Assembly (NCBI RefSeq): GCF_025770765.1
Contig: NZ_JANZKY010000013.1
Location: forward strand, 1 to 64,000
Length of the DNA: 64,000 nt
Direction of reading: 5' to 3'
DNA from: Propionivibrio soli
GTDB taxonomy: Bacteria > Pseudomonadota > Gammaproteobacteria > Burkholderiales > Rhodocyclaceae
The notes beneath the pieces were generated by a model. The model was given only the letters and a program-made list of their open reading frames with translations. It ran no database searches and was not told the origin of the DNA. How positions within the stretch are numbered: the first letter of the stretch is position 1; each line of letters opens with the position of its first letter. A program made the position numbers and the translations under genes. Below, piece by piece: positions 26,617 through 34,729 of the stretch.

Positions 26617-26646
26617 ATTCTAAGGGGCGTGTTATGATACAAACAA
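26617..26646 (-). promoter_or_regulatory. Predicted promoter of the aminotransferase gene
   Basis: On the minus strand TTGTTT (26646-26641) and TAGAAT (26622-26617) are spaced by 18 bases. The region is shared with the divergent MocR gene, whose product probably binds here. Confidence 0.4.
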
Positions 26647-26666
26647 GGCAATAACCGGGCGTGTGT

Positions 26667-28058
26667 ATGATTTCTGTATCAGTACAGATCGACTCCCAAT
26701 CGCCACTGCCGGTACGTGACCAGATCGCTTCGGCCTATGGGGAGGCGATCCGGGCCGGACGTTTGCCGGCGGGAACGCCGTTGCCGTCGGTGCGCGGCTT
26801 GTCAGGGCGGCTTCGAGTCAGCCCCACCACCGTCGTTGCGGCGTATCGGGAATTGTGTGCGTCTGGGCTGGTATTGGCTTCGCCGCGTTCGGGTTACCGG
26901 GTGGCGGGAAGCGCTCAGAACCAGCGTCGGGAATACCAACTCAACCGCATCGAACCGGATTTGCGCTTGCATCCGGTGAAGGAATTTGCGCGGCTCGTTT
27001 TTCAAACCGCATCGGACGACGAACGCTGTGGCGGGTACGAGGAATACCGCGGCTACCTCGGCCTCCGGGAAGCGGTCACCGAGATCGACCGCGAAATCGG
27101 CATTGCTTCGGACCCGGTGTCGGGGATGCTCATTACATCGGGTTCGCAGCAGGCGTTGGCCTTGATTGCCCGTATCTTCGACGCTGGCATTGCGGCTGCC
27201 GTCGAAGACCCCTGCTACCCGGGCGCGCGGCTCGCCTTTGGGCACGCCGGCGCGCGTGTCGTCCCCGTCGCCATGACAGAGGATGGCCCGGACGCCGAAT
27301 CGTTGCGCCGCCTAGCCGAACCGGGAGCGGTCGCCGCCTTCTATTGCTGCCCTACCTACGCCAATCCGACCGGGCGGACGTGGTCCGAAGCGGCCCGTCG
27401 CAGGGTTCTCGAGGCGGCGGCGACAGGCGGTTTTCTCGTGATCGAGGACGACTATCTCGGCGATCTCGATTATCTCGGCGAACAGCCGACAAGGTTGGCA
27501 GTGCTCGCCGCGCAATATCCGCAGGCGCGCGTTGTACGCATCCGCACCTTTTCGAAATGCCTGCTTCCGGCTTTACGGATTGCGAGCGTCACGGCGGAAC
27601 CGGCCCTGATCGCCCGTCTGCTCGCGCTCAAGGTCGCCGACGACCTTGGCTGCTCGGCGTTCTTGCAGCGGGCGTTGGCTCGATTCATCCGGCAGGGCGA
27701 CTACGCGCGGCATCTCGAACGGGTTCGCCCGCGCTATCGCATGGTTCGCGAAACGCTACGCGACGTGCTCGCCGGCCTGCGCGGCCCGTTGCGGTTCGAC
27801 GATCCGCCCGCTGGTCTTTGCCTGCTCGGGCGTCTCGATGCCGACGTCGATCCTGCCCGCTTCATTGCCGAGTGCGCGAAAAGCAGCGTCCTTGTGTCTC
27901 CCGGCGCCGATTACTGGTTGCAGGCCGCACGCGGTTCCGACCAAGTCCGCATCGGCTTCGGGGCGCTCGCTCCCGATGAGGTTGCGGGCGTTGTGACCAT
28001 CATGGATGCCGCGGCGGCCGCCGCGCGCGGCTTTGCCGGCGAAGCTTCGATTCTCTGA
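26667..28058 (+). CDS. MocR-family regulator (GntR helix-turn-helix fused to aminotransferase domain)
   Basis: A 463-residue protein with an N-terminal GntR winged helix (about residues 1-75: LPVRDQIASAYGEAIRAGRL and LRVSPTTVVAAYRELCASGL), then a fold-type I aminotransferase domain with SGSQQALALIARIF, VIEDDYLGDLDYL and the PLP lysine in TFSKCLLPALRIA. Such regulators sense PLP or an amino acid adduct. The start is either ATG 26667 or GTG 26661; both lack a clear ribosome site, so the message could have a very short leader. Its divergent aminotransferase is the probable target. Confidence 0.87.
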   Translation: MISVSVQIDSQSPLPVRDQIASAYGEAIRAGRLPAGTPLPSVRGLSGRLRVSPTTVVAAYRELCASGLVLASPRSGYRVAGSAQNQRREYQLNRIEPDLRLHPVKEFARLVFQTASDDERCGGYEEYRGYLGLREAVTEIDREIGIASDPVSGMLITSGSQQALALIARIFDAGIAAAVEDPCYPGARLAFGHAGARVVPVAMTEDGPDAESLRRLAEPGAVAAFYCCPTYANPTGRTWSEAARRRVLEAAATGGFLVIEDDYLGDLDYLGEQPTRLAVLAAQYPQARVVRIRTFSKCLLPALRIASVTAEPALIARLLALKVADDLGCSAFLQRALARFIRQGDYARHLERVRPRYRMVRETLRDVLAGLRGPLRFDDPPAGLCLLGRLDADVDPARFIAECAKSSVLVSPGADYWLQAARGSDQVRIGFGALAPDEVAGVVTIMDAAAAAARGFAGEASIL

Positions 28059-28116
28059 CCGGGCAAGGCCCGGCAGGTTGTTGCGACTTGGCCCGACTTG
28101 GCCATTTGCCAAGGGC

Positions 28117-28145
28117 AAAAAAAACCCCATGCGATACGCATGGGG
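28117..28145 (-). terminator. Rho-independent terminator of the second tct operon
   Basis: CCCCATGCG and CGCATGGGG make a nine-base-pair stem with a three-base ATA loop; on the minus strand it is followed by eight T residues. It lies 32 bases beyond the tctA stop codon and is a strong canonical terminator for the leftward operon. Confidence 0.88.
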
Positions 28146-28177
28146 CCTGAGGAGGAACGCAGGGTAACGCTTCTTCT

Positions 28178-29686
28178 TTATTCGTCCTCGACGAAGACCT
28201 CTTCGCGCTTCTTGCTGATTGCCGGCAGCGTAATCGCGATCATGAGGCCCACGGCAACCACGATCATCGTTGCTGAAATCGGCCGGGTGACGAAAACGCT
28301 CCAGTCTCCGTGCGCCATCAGCAGGGCTCGCCGCAGGTTTTCTTCCATCATCGGCCCGAGGATGAAACCGAGAATCAACGGTGCCGGCTCGAAGCCAAGC
28401 TTATGGAAGACAAAACCGAGCACGGCGAAGGCGGCCGCGCAATACACGTCGAACGTGTTGTTCGAGAGCGTGTACACGCCGATCGCGCAGAATGCCATGA
28501 TCGCCGGGAACAGAAAGCGGTACGGCACTGTGAGCAGTTTCACCCAGATGCCGATGAGCGGCAGGTTGAGGATCACGAGCATCAGGTTGCCAACCCACAT
28601 CGACGTGATCAGCCCCCAGAACAGGCTCGGGTTCGTGGTCATCACTTGAGGGCCTGGCTGGATGCCCATCAACGTCATGGCGCCGATCATGAGCGCCATC
28701 ACCGCGCTCGTCGGAATGCCGAGCGTCAGCATCGGGATGAAGGAGGTCTGAGCGCCGGCATTGTTGGCGGCTTCCGGCCCCGCCACTCCCTGAATGGCTC
28801 CTTGGCCGAATTCACCGGGGTTCTTGGCTACCTTCTTCTCGACCGAGTAGGACGTGAAGGAGGCAAGCATCGGCCCGGCTCCCGGCAGCACGCCGAGCAG
28901 GCAGCCGAGGATCGTGCCGCGCAGGGCAGCAGGCGCCGAATCCTTGAAGTCCTGTTTCGTCGGCATGAGGCCCGTGACCTTCTTGATGAAAACGTCGCGG
29001 TGTTCGGCGGGTTTGCCGAGGTTGGCGATGATTTCGCCAAAGCTGAAGACCCCCATGGCAATGACGACGAAATTGATGCCGTCCATGAGCTCGGTGATGC
29101 CGAAGCTGAAGCGTGGGACGGCGGTAATGACGTCGGTATTGATCTGACCGAGCAGCAGGCCAAGCACCACCATCGCCAACGCTTTGGCCAATGAGCCAGA
29201 CGCGAGAACGACGGCACCAACGAGGCCGAGGAACATCAGCGCGCAGTATTCGGGGGCGCCGAATTCGAAAGCCAACGCGGTCAGCGGGGGCGCGAAGGCA
29301 GCCACGACCATCGTACCGATCGTGCCAGCGAAGAACGACCCTAGCGCTGCCGTGGCAAGCGCCGCGCCGGCCCGCCCTTTGCGCGCCATCTTGTAGCCGT
29401 CGAGGGCCGTGACGACGGACGACGCTTCGCCCGGTACGTTGATGAGGATGGCCGTGGTCGAGCCGCCGTACTGCGCTCCGTAATAAATGCCGGCGAGCAT
29501 GATCAATGCCGATGTCGGTTCTAGCGTGTACATCGACGGCAGCAGCATCGCAATGGTGGCGATCGGGCCGAGGCCGGGCAAGACGCCGATCAGCGTGCCA
29601 AGCATGGCGCCGAGGAAGGCGTACCAGAGGTTAATCAGCGACAGCGATGTCTGGAAGCCGATATAGAGATTGTGGAGGAAATCCAT
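28178..29686 (-). CDS. tctA: Tripartite tricarboxylate transporter large permease TctA (second system)
   Basis: A 502-residue membrane protein with about twelve helices and the family loops GVLPGLGPIATIAMLLPSMY and GCLLGVLPGAGPMLASFTSY. It shares the fold but not close sequence with the first TctA in the window, so the two systems are not a recent duplication. It is the last gene of a minus-strand operon with tctB, tctC and the DapA-family gene, and a strong terminator follows. It should import the acid that feeds the adjacent kinase and dehydrogenase. Confidence 0.93.
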   Translation of the reverse strand: MDFLHNLYIGFQTSLSLINLWYAFLGAMLGTLIGVLPGLGPIATIAMLLPSMYTLEPTSALIMLAGIYYGAQYGGSTTAILINVPGEASSVVTALDGYKMARKGRAGAALATAALGSFFAGTIGTMVVAAFAPPLTALAFEFGAPEYCALMFLGLVGAVVLASGSLAKALAMVVLGLLLGQINTDVITAVPRFSFGITELMDGINFVVIAMGVFSFGEIIANLGKPAEHRDVFIKKVTGLMPTKQDFKDSAPAALRGTILGCLLGVLPGAGPMLASFTSYSVEKKVAKNPGEFGQGAIQGVAGPEAANNAGAQTSFIPMLTLGIPTSAVMALMIGAMTLMGIQPGPQVMTTNPSLFWGLITSMWVGNLMLVILNLPLIGIWVKLLTVPYRFLFPAIMAFCAIGVYTLSNNTFDVYCAAAFAVLGFVFHKLGFEPAPLILGFILGPMMEENLRRALLMAHGDWSVFVTRPISATMIVVAVGLMIAITLPAISKKREEVFVEDE

Positions 29687-29714
29687 GGCGCGTTTTCCGT
29701 TTTAATCGTTGCCG

Positions 29715-30173
29715 TTATCCGTGCGCAGGCCAGAGCGGAATCGTGAGTTGCAGGCCGTAGATGAAGATCAGGTAAGAAATCACGGTCAGGATGAACGCAT
29801 TGAGCAACGCGTCTTTCCAGGTGAATTCATTCCCACCCGCGGCGGTGAGGACGATCATCACGGGAAAACTGATCAGGAAGCCGAGCTTCGGCAGGAAGAA
29901 ACCAAAGAAAACGATGGCGCCCACGATGCACCCGAGCGGACGCCAGGGAATCGCTCCGATCGGATCGCCTCCCTTGCGATTCTGTGTCAGGGACCCGAAG
30001 AGGACGATGCCGCCAAGAATGGCCAGGATGATCCCCAGTCCGAATGGAAAGTAACCGGGGCCCGGGCGGATGGCTGTTCCGAAGCTGTAGTTGGTGGCGC
30101 CAATGGCGAAGGCGGCGCCGGTGACGATGAGGGCAAGCCCCGAGACAAAGTCCCGCTGACTCTTGATCTTCAT
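29715..30173 (-). CDS. tctB: Tripartite tricarboxylate transporter small subunit TctB (second system)
   Basis: A 152-residue protein with four membrane helices and the family segment TAIRPGPGYFPFGLGIILAI after the first helix. CAAGGAA precedes the ATG at 30173. It lies 28 bases upstream of the TctA gene in the same operon and is needed as the small membrane partner. Confidence 0.9.
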   Translation of the reverse strand: MKIKSQRDFVSGLALIVTGAAFAIGATNYSFGTAIRPGPGYFPFGLGIILAILGGIVLFGSLTQNRKGGDPIGAIPWRPLGCIVGAIVFFGFFLPKLGFLISFPVMIVLTAAGGNEFTWKDALLNAFILTVISYLIFIYGLQLTIPLWPAHG

Positions 30174-30267
30174 GAAGTTCCTTGGAATGCGTGGAGCCGC
30201 AAGATCGATGTCCCGACGACCACCGGTGCCGGGACATCCGCCGCAACAAAGGGTGGGTTCTCCGGAG

Positions 30268-31263
30268 TTAATCCGCCTTAATGTTGGCGTCCTTGATCAG
30301 CTTCCGGTATTTCTCGAGTTCGGCCGGCGCATAGGCGGCGAGTTCGTCGGCTTTGCCGGTTCCCGGGGTGACGCCGACGCCGCGAAGTTTTTCGACGACG
30401 TCGGGCATCTTCATGATCTTCTGCAACTCGGCGCTCAGCTTGTCGACGATGGGCTTAGGCGTCTTCGCCGGAGCGTAGAGCGCATACCAGCCGTTGACCG
30501 AAAAGTCAGGATAGCCGGACTCGGTAAGCGTCGGGACGTCGGGGAAATCGGGGAGGCGTGTCTTCGACGAGACAGCGATCGGGCGCACCTTGCCACCCTT
30601 GATCAGCGGCGTCGAGTTCGTCGAGGTATCGAAAATGACGTCCAGCCGCTTGCCGATCAGGTCGAGGATGTGCGCGCTGCCGCCCTTGTAGGGAACGTGG
30701 ACCATCTTCACACCCGCCTGCGCCGTAAACATCTCGCCTGACATGTGCAGCGGCGAGCCGTTGCCGGAAGAACCGTACATGATCTGGTCCGGTTTCTTCT
30801 TCGCGGCTTCGACGACGTCCTTGATCGTCTTGTAGGGCGAATCGGGATAGGTGATGACCACGGTCGGCGCCGTGCCGAACATGCCGATGGGTTCAAAGTC
30901 CTTGATCGGGTCGTAATCGGCCTTGAACAGCAACGGGCTGACCGAGTTCGAGGCAAAACCGCCGACGAGCAGCGTGTACCCGTCCGGCGCGGCCTTGGCC
31001 ACCGCCGTGGCGCCGATCAGCGTGCCACCGCCCGGCTTGTTTTCGATGATGAATTGCTGGCCGAGCCCCTCGGAGAGCTTCTGACCGATCAGGCGGCCCA
31101 GCATATCGTTCGCGCCTCCTGCCGGGTAAGGAACGACGAGCGTGACCGGCTTTGCCGGGTAGTTCTGCGCGTAAGCGGTGCCGGTTATACCAAAGCCGGC
31201 GACGAAGGCGGCCGCGAGCAGTTTCGCAAAGCCGCGGCGGGAACCGAAAGTTGCTTTATTCAC
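30268..31263 (-). CDS. tctC: Tripartite tricarboxylate transporter periplasmic binding protein (second system)
   Basis: A 331-residue Bug-family protein with a signal peptide (NKATFGSRRGFAKLLAAAFV, cleavage near AYAQ) and mature start NYPAKPVTLVVPYPAGGAND, the classical Bug opening. GGGTLIGATAVAKAAPDGYT and YGSSGNGSPLHMSGEMF are ligand-binding loops. The GTG at 31263 is selected because GGAGG is placed ideally; other frames extend 105 codons upstream without support. The ligand is unknown but likely a sugar acid used by the divergent kinase-PdxA2 operon. Confidence 0.9.
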   Translation of the reverse strand: MNKATFGSRRGFAKLLAAAFVAGFGITGTAYAQNYPAKPVTLVVPYPAGGANDMLGRLIGQKLSEGLGQQFIIENKPGGGTLIGATAVAKAAPDGYTLLVGGFASNSVSPLLFKADYDPIKDFEPIGMFGTAPTVVITYPDSPYKTIKDVVEAAKKKPDQIMYGSSGNGSPLHMSGEMFTAQAGVKMVHVPYKGGSAHILDLIGKRLDVIFDTSTNSTPLIKGGKVRPIAVSSKTRLPDFPDVPTLTESGYPDFSVNGWYALYAPAKTPKPIVDKLSAELQKIMKMPDVVEKLRGVGVTPGTGKADELAAYAPAELEKYRKLIKDANIKAD

Positions 31264-31423
31264 GATGAACCTCCTTGCTTTTTGGTACGGTTGCGGTGGT
31301 TTAGCCACCCCGGTTTCGGCCCGATTTGCTAATGGACCCTTGCTGAAATTCTTGGCGAAACGCCGTTGTTTTCTTTGTTCCGCCGGCACTGTTCGCTTCC
31401 CTGCACCCTTTCGCACAATCTCC

Positions 31424-32320
31424 TTAAAGAACAGGTGCTTTCCCGTACGTCGCGACGACTTGCCTGATCGTCGCGATGTCGGCGTCGGAGAACAGGATCG
31501 GATAACGGCTGTCGCCGACGTCTTCACCAAGCAGGGCGGTGGCTTTCTTGACGGCCGCTGGCGCGAAGCAGACGGCATAAAGATCCTTCCGCAGTCCGCT
31601 GATGAAGTCTTGCGCCGCCTTCGACTTCTCGATGTTGCCGTCGCGGAAATGCCTCCAGATCAAGCTCACTCCCTCGGGGCAGACGTTGGCCAGTCCCGAA
31701 ATGCAGGCCGAGCATCCGTCGAGGAAACCTTGGTGGGCCAGGTGGTCCGGACCGCTCAAGACGTCAAAGTTTGGACTGTCCTTAACGGCGTCGAGGAAAC
31801 CTTTCAGGCTTTCGTAGCTGCCGGCGCTGTCCTTGATGCCGGCGATATTCGGGTGCTGCGCGAGCTTTGCTGCCGTCGCCGGTTCGATGGTGTTCCCGGT
31901 CCGCGCGGGGATGTTGTAGAGAAATACGGGTACCGGTACGGAGTCGGCGATCGCCGTATAGTGGTAGATGAGTTCGTCTTGTTTGAGGGGGACGAAGAAC
32001 GGCGCAATCACCGAGACGGCGTCCACCCCCATGGCGGCGACTTCCTTGCCAAGCTTGATCGTCGACGCTGTGGAGATTTCTCCGATATGCGCTACAACGG
32101 ACACTTTTCCTGCCGCTTCTTCGACACAGGTTTCTGTGACCAGAAGCTTCTCTTGCAGGCTGAGCACGAAGAATTCGCCGTTCGTGCCATTGCAAAATAT
32201 GCCGTTGCCGTACTCCATCTGCCGCTGTATTTGCCGCCGTAGTCGCTGCGGACAAACCCGGCCGTCAGAATCGAACGGGGTAATGATGGCGGTGAGGACT
32301 CCCCTGATCCGCGCGTTCAT
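31424..32320 (-). CDS. DapA/NanA-family lyase or aldolase (DHDPS superfamily)
   Basis: A 298-residue class I aldolase-fold protein. The Schiff-base lysine is K163 in GIKDSAGS, the conserved tyrosine is Y135 in YNIPARTG, and the substrate loop is GTNGEF in place of the usual GTTGE. Genuine DapA is a housekeeping gene that rarely sits in catabolic operons; here the gene is first in a tct operon and divergent from a DeoR regulator. A role cleaving or dehydrating a 2-keto-3-deoxy or similar sugar acid is therefore more likely. The exact reaction cannot be read from the sequence. Confidence 0.85.
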   Translation of the reverse strand: MNARIRGVLTAIITPFDSDGRVCPQRLRRQIQRQMEYGNGIFCNGTNGEFFVLSLQEKLLVTETCVEEAAGKVSVVAHIGEISTASTIKLGKEVAAMGVDAVSVIAPFFVPLKQDELIYHYTAIADSVPVPVFLYNIPARTGNTIEPATAAKLAQHPNIAGIKDSAGSYESLKGFLDAVKDSPNFDVLSGPDHLAHQGFLDGCSACISGLANVCPEGVSLIWRHFRDGNIEKSKAAQDFISGLRKDLYAVCFAPAAVKKATALLGEDVGDSRYPILFSDADIATIRQVVATYGKAPVL

Positions 32321-32431
32321 CGAATGCTCTCCTTCTTTCGGCGCAACTGTAATTTTTCCGTTATGGCTCCCGGGGCGGCTTAAAGCTTGCCATCCGTGGA
32401 GATGGATTGTGACGAATGTTGATAGATATGT

Positions 32432-32444
32432 GACAGACTGTCAA
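32432..32444. promoter_or_regulatory. Palindromic operator candidate TGACAGACTGTCA
   Basis: TGACAG and CTGTCA are exact complements around a single central A. It is the only perfect palindrome of this length I noticed in the divergent region and shares the GTCA element with the two direct repeats, so it is a reasonable site for the adjacent DeoR protein. Confidence 0.4.
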
Positions 32445-32454
32445 CAAAATCTTT

Positions 32455-32467
32455 CGTAAAGCGTCAC
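32455..32467 (+). repeat. Direct repeat TCGTAAAGCGTCA, copy 1
   Basis: This 13-base element matches the copy at 32708-32720 in 12 positions. The copies flank the AT-rich centre of the divergent control region, about 250 bases apart, as expected for two operators that could be looped by a DeoR-family oligomer. Confidence 0.45.
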
Positions 32468-32707
32468 AACGAACTAATAATTACCACGTGCTCAAAATGG
32501 GCTGATGACGATCTTAATAGAAAGTTTTTGTTTATCATTTTATCGCTAATAATCAGAACATTATGGTTGTGTGTGCTGGCCTGCGTTAAGGAGCCGAGGA
32601 CAAATGCCTAATCTAGAAAGGGTGATTTGGTGGTGGTAAGCCGCCTAAATGTGACGTTATCTTGATATGGACTAGAAATAGGGCTGTCGTGTCGATTGCG
32701 TTATCTA

Positions 32708-32720
32708 TCGTAAAGTGTCA
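32708..32720 (+). repeat. Direct repeat TCGTAAAGTGTCA, copy 2
   Basis: Second copy of the 13-base element, 47 bases before the DeoR start codon, with one difference from copy 1. It is well placed for autoregulation of the DeoR operon. Confidence 0.45.
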
Positions 32721-32766
32721 AAATCTACCAAGAAAAGCGGCTGCCGAGCCGGGAAAGTGAGGAATC

Positions 32767-33597
32767 GTGGAACAGGTAGTGCAGAACGATAACTGGCTGG
32801 ATGTGGAGAACACGCCTTTGCTGCCGGCCCTGCGGCGGCAGCGGATCGCCGAGTTCCTGCATCATCATGGCGCCGTGACGCTGCAGCAGTTGGCGGAGGC
32901 GCTTCACGTATCGCTGTCGACCTTGCGGCGCGACCTCGACGCTCTGGCCGAAGAGGGTGTCGTCGAGCGGACGCATGGCGGCGCGATTCTCCGTCATCTT
33001 CAATACAGCACGTTCGAGCCCAATATCACGGCAGCGCGCGATCTGTCGCCGCGCGAAAAACGCCTCATCGGTGCCGCTGCGGCCGAGTCGTTGGTGCCCG
33101 GGCAGAGCGTGATTTTTGATAGCGGCAGCACGGTGCTGGAAGCTGCCCGCGCCGTCGTGGCGCGCAAGATCCCGATCGTTGCGGTGACGAACGACATCGA
33201 GATTGCCCAGGTGCTGAACAGCAGTTCCCTCGTGCAAGTGCACGTTTTCGGCGGGCAGCTTCGCCCCGGCAGCAACACGTTGGTGGGCGAACAGGTACAG
33301 AACGCCGCTAAGCTGATCCGTGCCGATGTCCTGTTTTTCGGCGCGCATGCGGTGACCGACAACGTGGTTTCCGAAACGTCGCCCGAAGTGGCCGCCGTCA
33401 AACGTGCATTGATGCGTTCAGCAACGTCGTGCCGGCTTTTGGTTGACGCCTCGAAGTTCCGCCCGCGCGTCTTCATGACCGTTTGCGATATGGGCGAGAT
33501 TGCCGAAGTCATCACTGACGAAGGCGCGCCGCAGGAAGAGCTGGAGAGAATCCGCTCGGTGGGTGCCAAGCTGACCATCGCCAAGAACGCCGCATGA
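32767..33597 (+). CDS. DeoR/GlpR-family transcriptional repressor
   Basis: A 276-residue regulator with an N-terminal helix-turn-helix (about residues 20-75: RQRIAEFLHHHGAVTLQQLA and VSLSTLRRDLDALAEEGVVE, followed by RTHGGA) and a C-terminal DeoR sensor domain with the sugar-phosphate loop DSGSTVLEAAR. The GTG at 32767 lies just after GAGG. It overlaps the DUF1537 kinase gene by four bases (ATGA). The effector should be a phosphorylated four-carbon acid or triose phosphate made by the operon. Confidence 0.9.
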   Translation: MEQVVQNDNWLDVENTPLLPALRRQRIAEFLHHHGAVTLQQLAEALHVSLSTLRRDLDALAEEGVVERTHGGAILRHLQYSTFEPNITAARDLSPREKRLIGAAAAESLVPGQSVIFDSGSTVLEAARAVVARKIPIVAVTNDIEIAQVLNSSSLVQVHVFGGQLRPGSNTLVGEQVQNAAKLIRADVLFFGAHAVTDNVVSETSPEVAAVKRALMRSATSCRLLVDASKFRPRVFMTVCDMGEIAEVITDEGAPQEELERIRSVGAKLTIAKNAA

Positions 33598-34718
33598 CGC
33601 AAGTCCGGATTCTCGCCGACGATTTGACCGGTGCGCTCGACACGGCGGCAGCCTTTGAGGGCAGCGTACCGGTGTTTCTAGATCGGCCGCCGGTGGACGA
33701 GGTCGAGAATCATGAAGTGGCCGTGGTCGCCACGCCGACGCGGGACGTCGAACCGGCGAGCCTGCCCGGTTTTCTCGAACCCGTCGCCGACTGGTTTGCA
33801 GCTGGCCGGGTGGCGCTCAAGAAAGTCGACAGCTTGTTGCGCGGAAACACATTTGAAGAAATGGGCTGGCTCTACCGGCGTGCTGCTTTCGACCACGCGG
33901 TGTTTGCGCCTGCATTTCCCGGTCAGGGACGCATCACTGCCGATGGTCACCAATGGATCGTGCATTCCGGCGAGCCGCCGCAGCCGGTGGCTGTTCCGTT
34001 TCGCGACGAGTTCGCTCGCCTGGGTATCACGTCGAACCCGAGGGTCGAAGAGTCCCCTGAGCTTTGGATCGCTAACGCAAGCACGGATGCCGAACTTGAC
34101 GATGTCGTGCAACGCGGCGAGAGCCTCTCCGGGCGGGTGATGTGGATCGGCAGTGCCGGCCTGGGCAACGCCTTGGCGCGCCGACATGGCTTGGTGGCGG
34201 CAAACGAAGCGACTTCGGAATTGCCCAGAGGCTCTGGGCCGACCGTGATGATCAGTGCCAGCTTCCAGGCGGTTTTTCGCGAGCAATGGGCTGCATTGCG
34301 GGCATGCCGTAACCCGGGGGCGATAGCCGAAGCAGCGGACCCGGACCAGATGGTGTCCGCGATTTCGCAAGTCCGCTCAGGCGCGGCGGAAGCCTGGTTC
34401 GACCTTTCCCCACGGCAGCGTATCGATGTGCGCCGGGCGACCGAAAACCTGGACGCGAATACGAAGAGGCTCGTCGGCGAACTTCCGAAGCCCGGCCGGT
34501 TGATCGTCGTCGGCGGTGACACCTTGCTCGGTCTTTGCCGAGCGTCGGGAGCCACGGGATTGCTCACGCATCCATCGCCACGGCCCGGTTGGGGCTGTGC
34601 GCAGGTGATCGGCGGCGTCTGGGACGGGTTGCCTTGTTACTCACGTTCGGGCGCGTTCGGTACGCGGGATGACCTCGTCGCCTTGTACGCCGCCCTTGGT
34701 CATGCAACGTCTTGTTGA
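33594..34718 (+). CDS. DUF1537 four-carbon acid sugar kinase
   Basis: A 374-residue kinase. The N-terminal substrate domain begins with ILADDLTGALDTAAAF, the hallmark of the family, and includes KKVDSLLRGN. The C-terminal nucleotide domain has VVGGDTLLGLCRASG and the final SGAFGTRDDLV loop (usually KSGGFG-like). DUF1537 enzymes phosphorylate D-threonate, D-erythronate or 3-oxo-tetronates at O4. Its stop is 11 bases before the PdxA2-type gene, which oxidises such 4-phosphates, so the pair fits the known D-threonate/D-erythronate route to dihydroxyacetone phosphate. It is on the short side for the family (usually about 400-430). Confidence 0.88.
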   Translation: MTQVRILADDLTGALDTAAAFEGSVPVFLDRPPVDEVENHEVAVVATPTRDVEPASLPGFLEPVADWFAAGRVALKKVDSLLRGNTFEEMGWLYRRAAFDHAVFAPAFPGQGRITADGHQWIVHSGEPPQPVAVPFRDEFARLGITSNPRVEESPELWIANASTDAELDDVVQRGESLSGRVMWIGSAGLGNALARRHGLVAANEATSELPRGSGPTVMISASFQAVFREQWAALRACRNPGAIAEAADPDQMVSAISQVRSGAAEAWFDLSPRQRIDVRRATENLDANTKRLVGELPKPGRLIVVGGDTLLGLCRASGATGLLTHPSPRPGWGCAQVIGGVWDGLPCYSRSGAFGTRDDLVALYAALGHATSC

Positions 34719-34729
34719 GAGGAAACGAA

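Larger units (their letters stand above)
32321..32766. promoter_or_regulatory. AT-rich divergent control region of the second sugar-acid locus
   Basis: This 446-base gap between the DapA-family gene and the DeoR regulator is clearly richer in A and T than the rest of the window, especially 32440-32600. It contains repeated elements: the palindrome TGACAGACTGTCA (32432-32444), TCGTAAAGCGTCA (32455-32467) and TCGTAAAGTGTCA (32708-32720), plus extra TGTGAC boxes near 32410 and 32646. It probably holds both divergent promoters and several DeoR sites. No gene is supported inside it. Confidence 0.6.
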
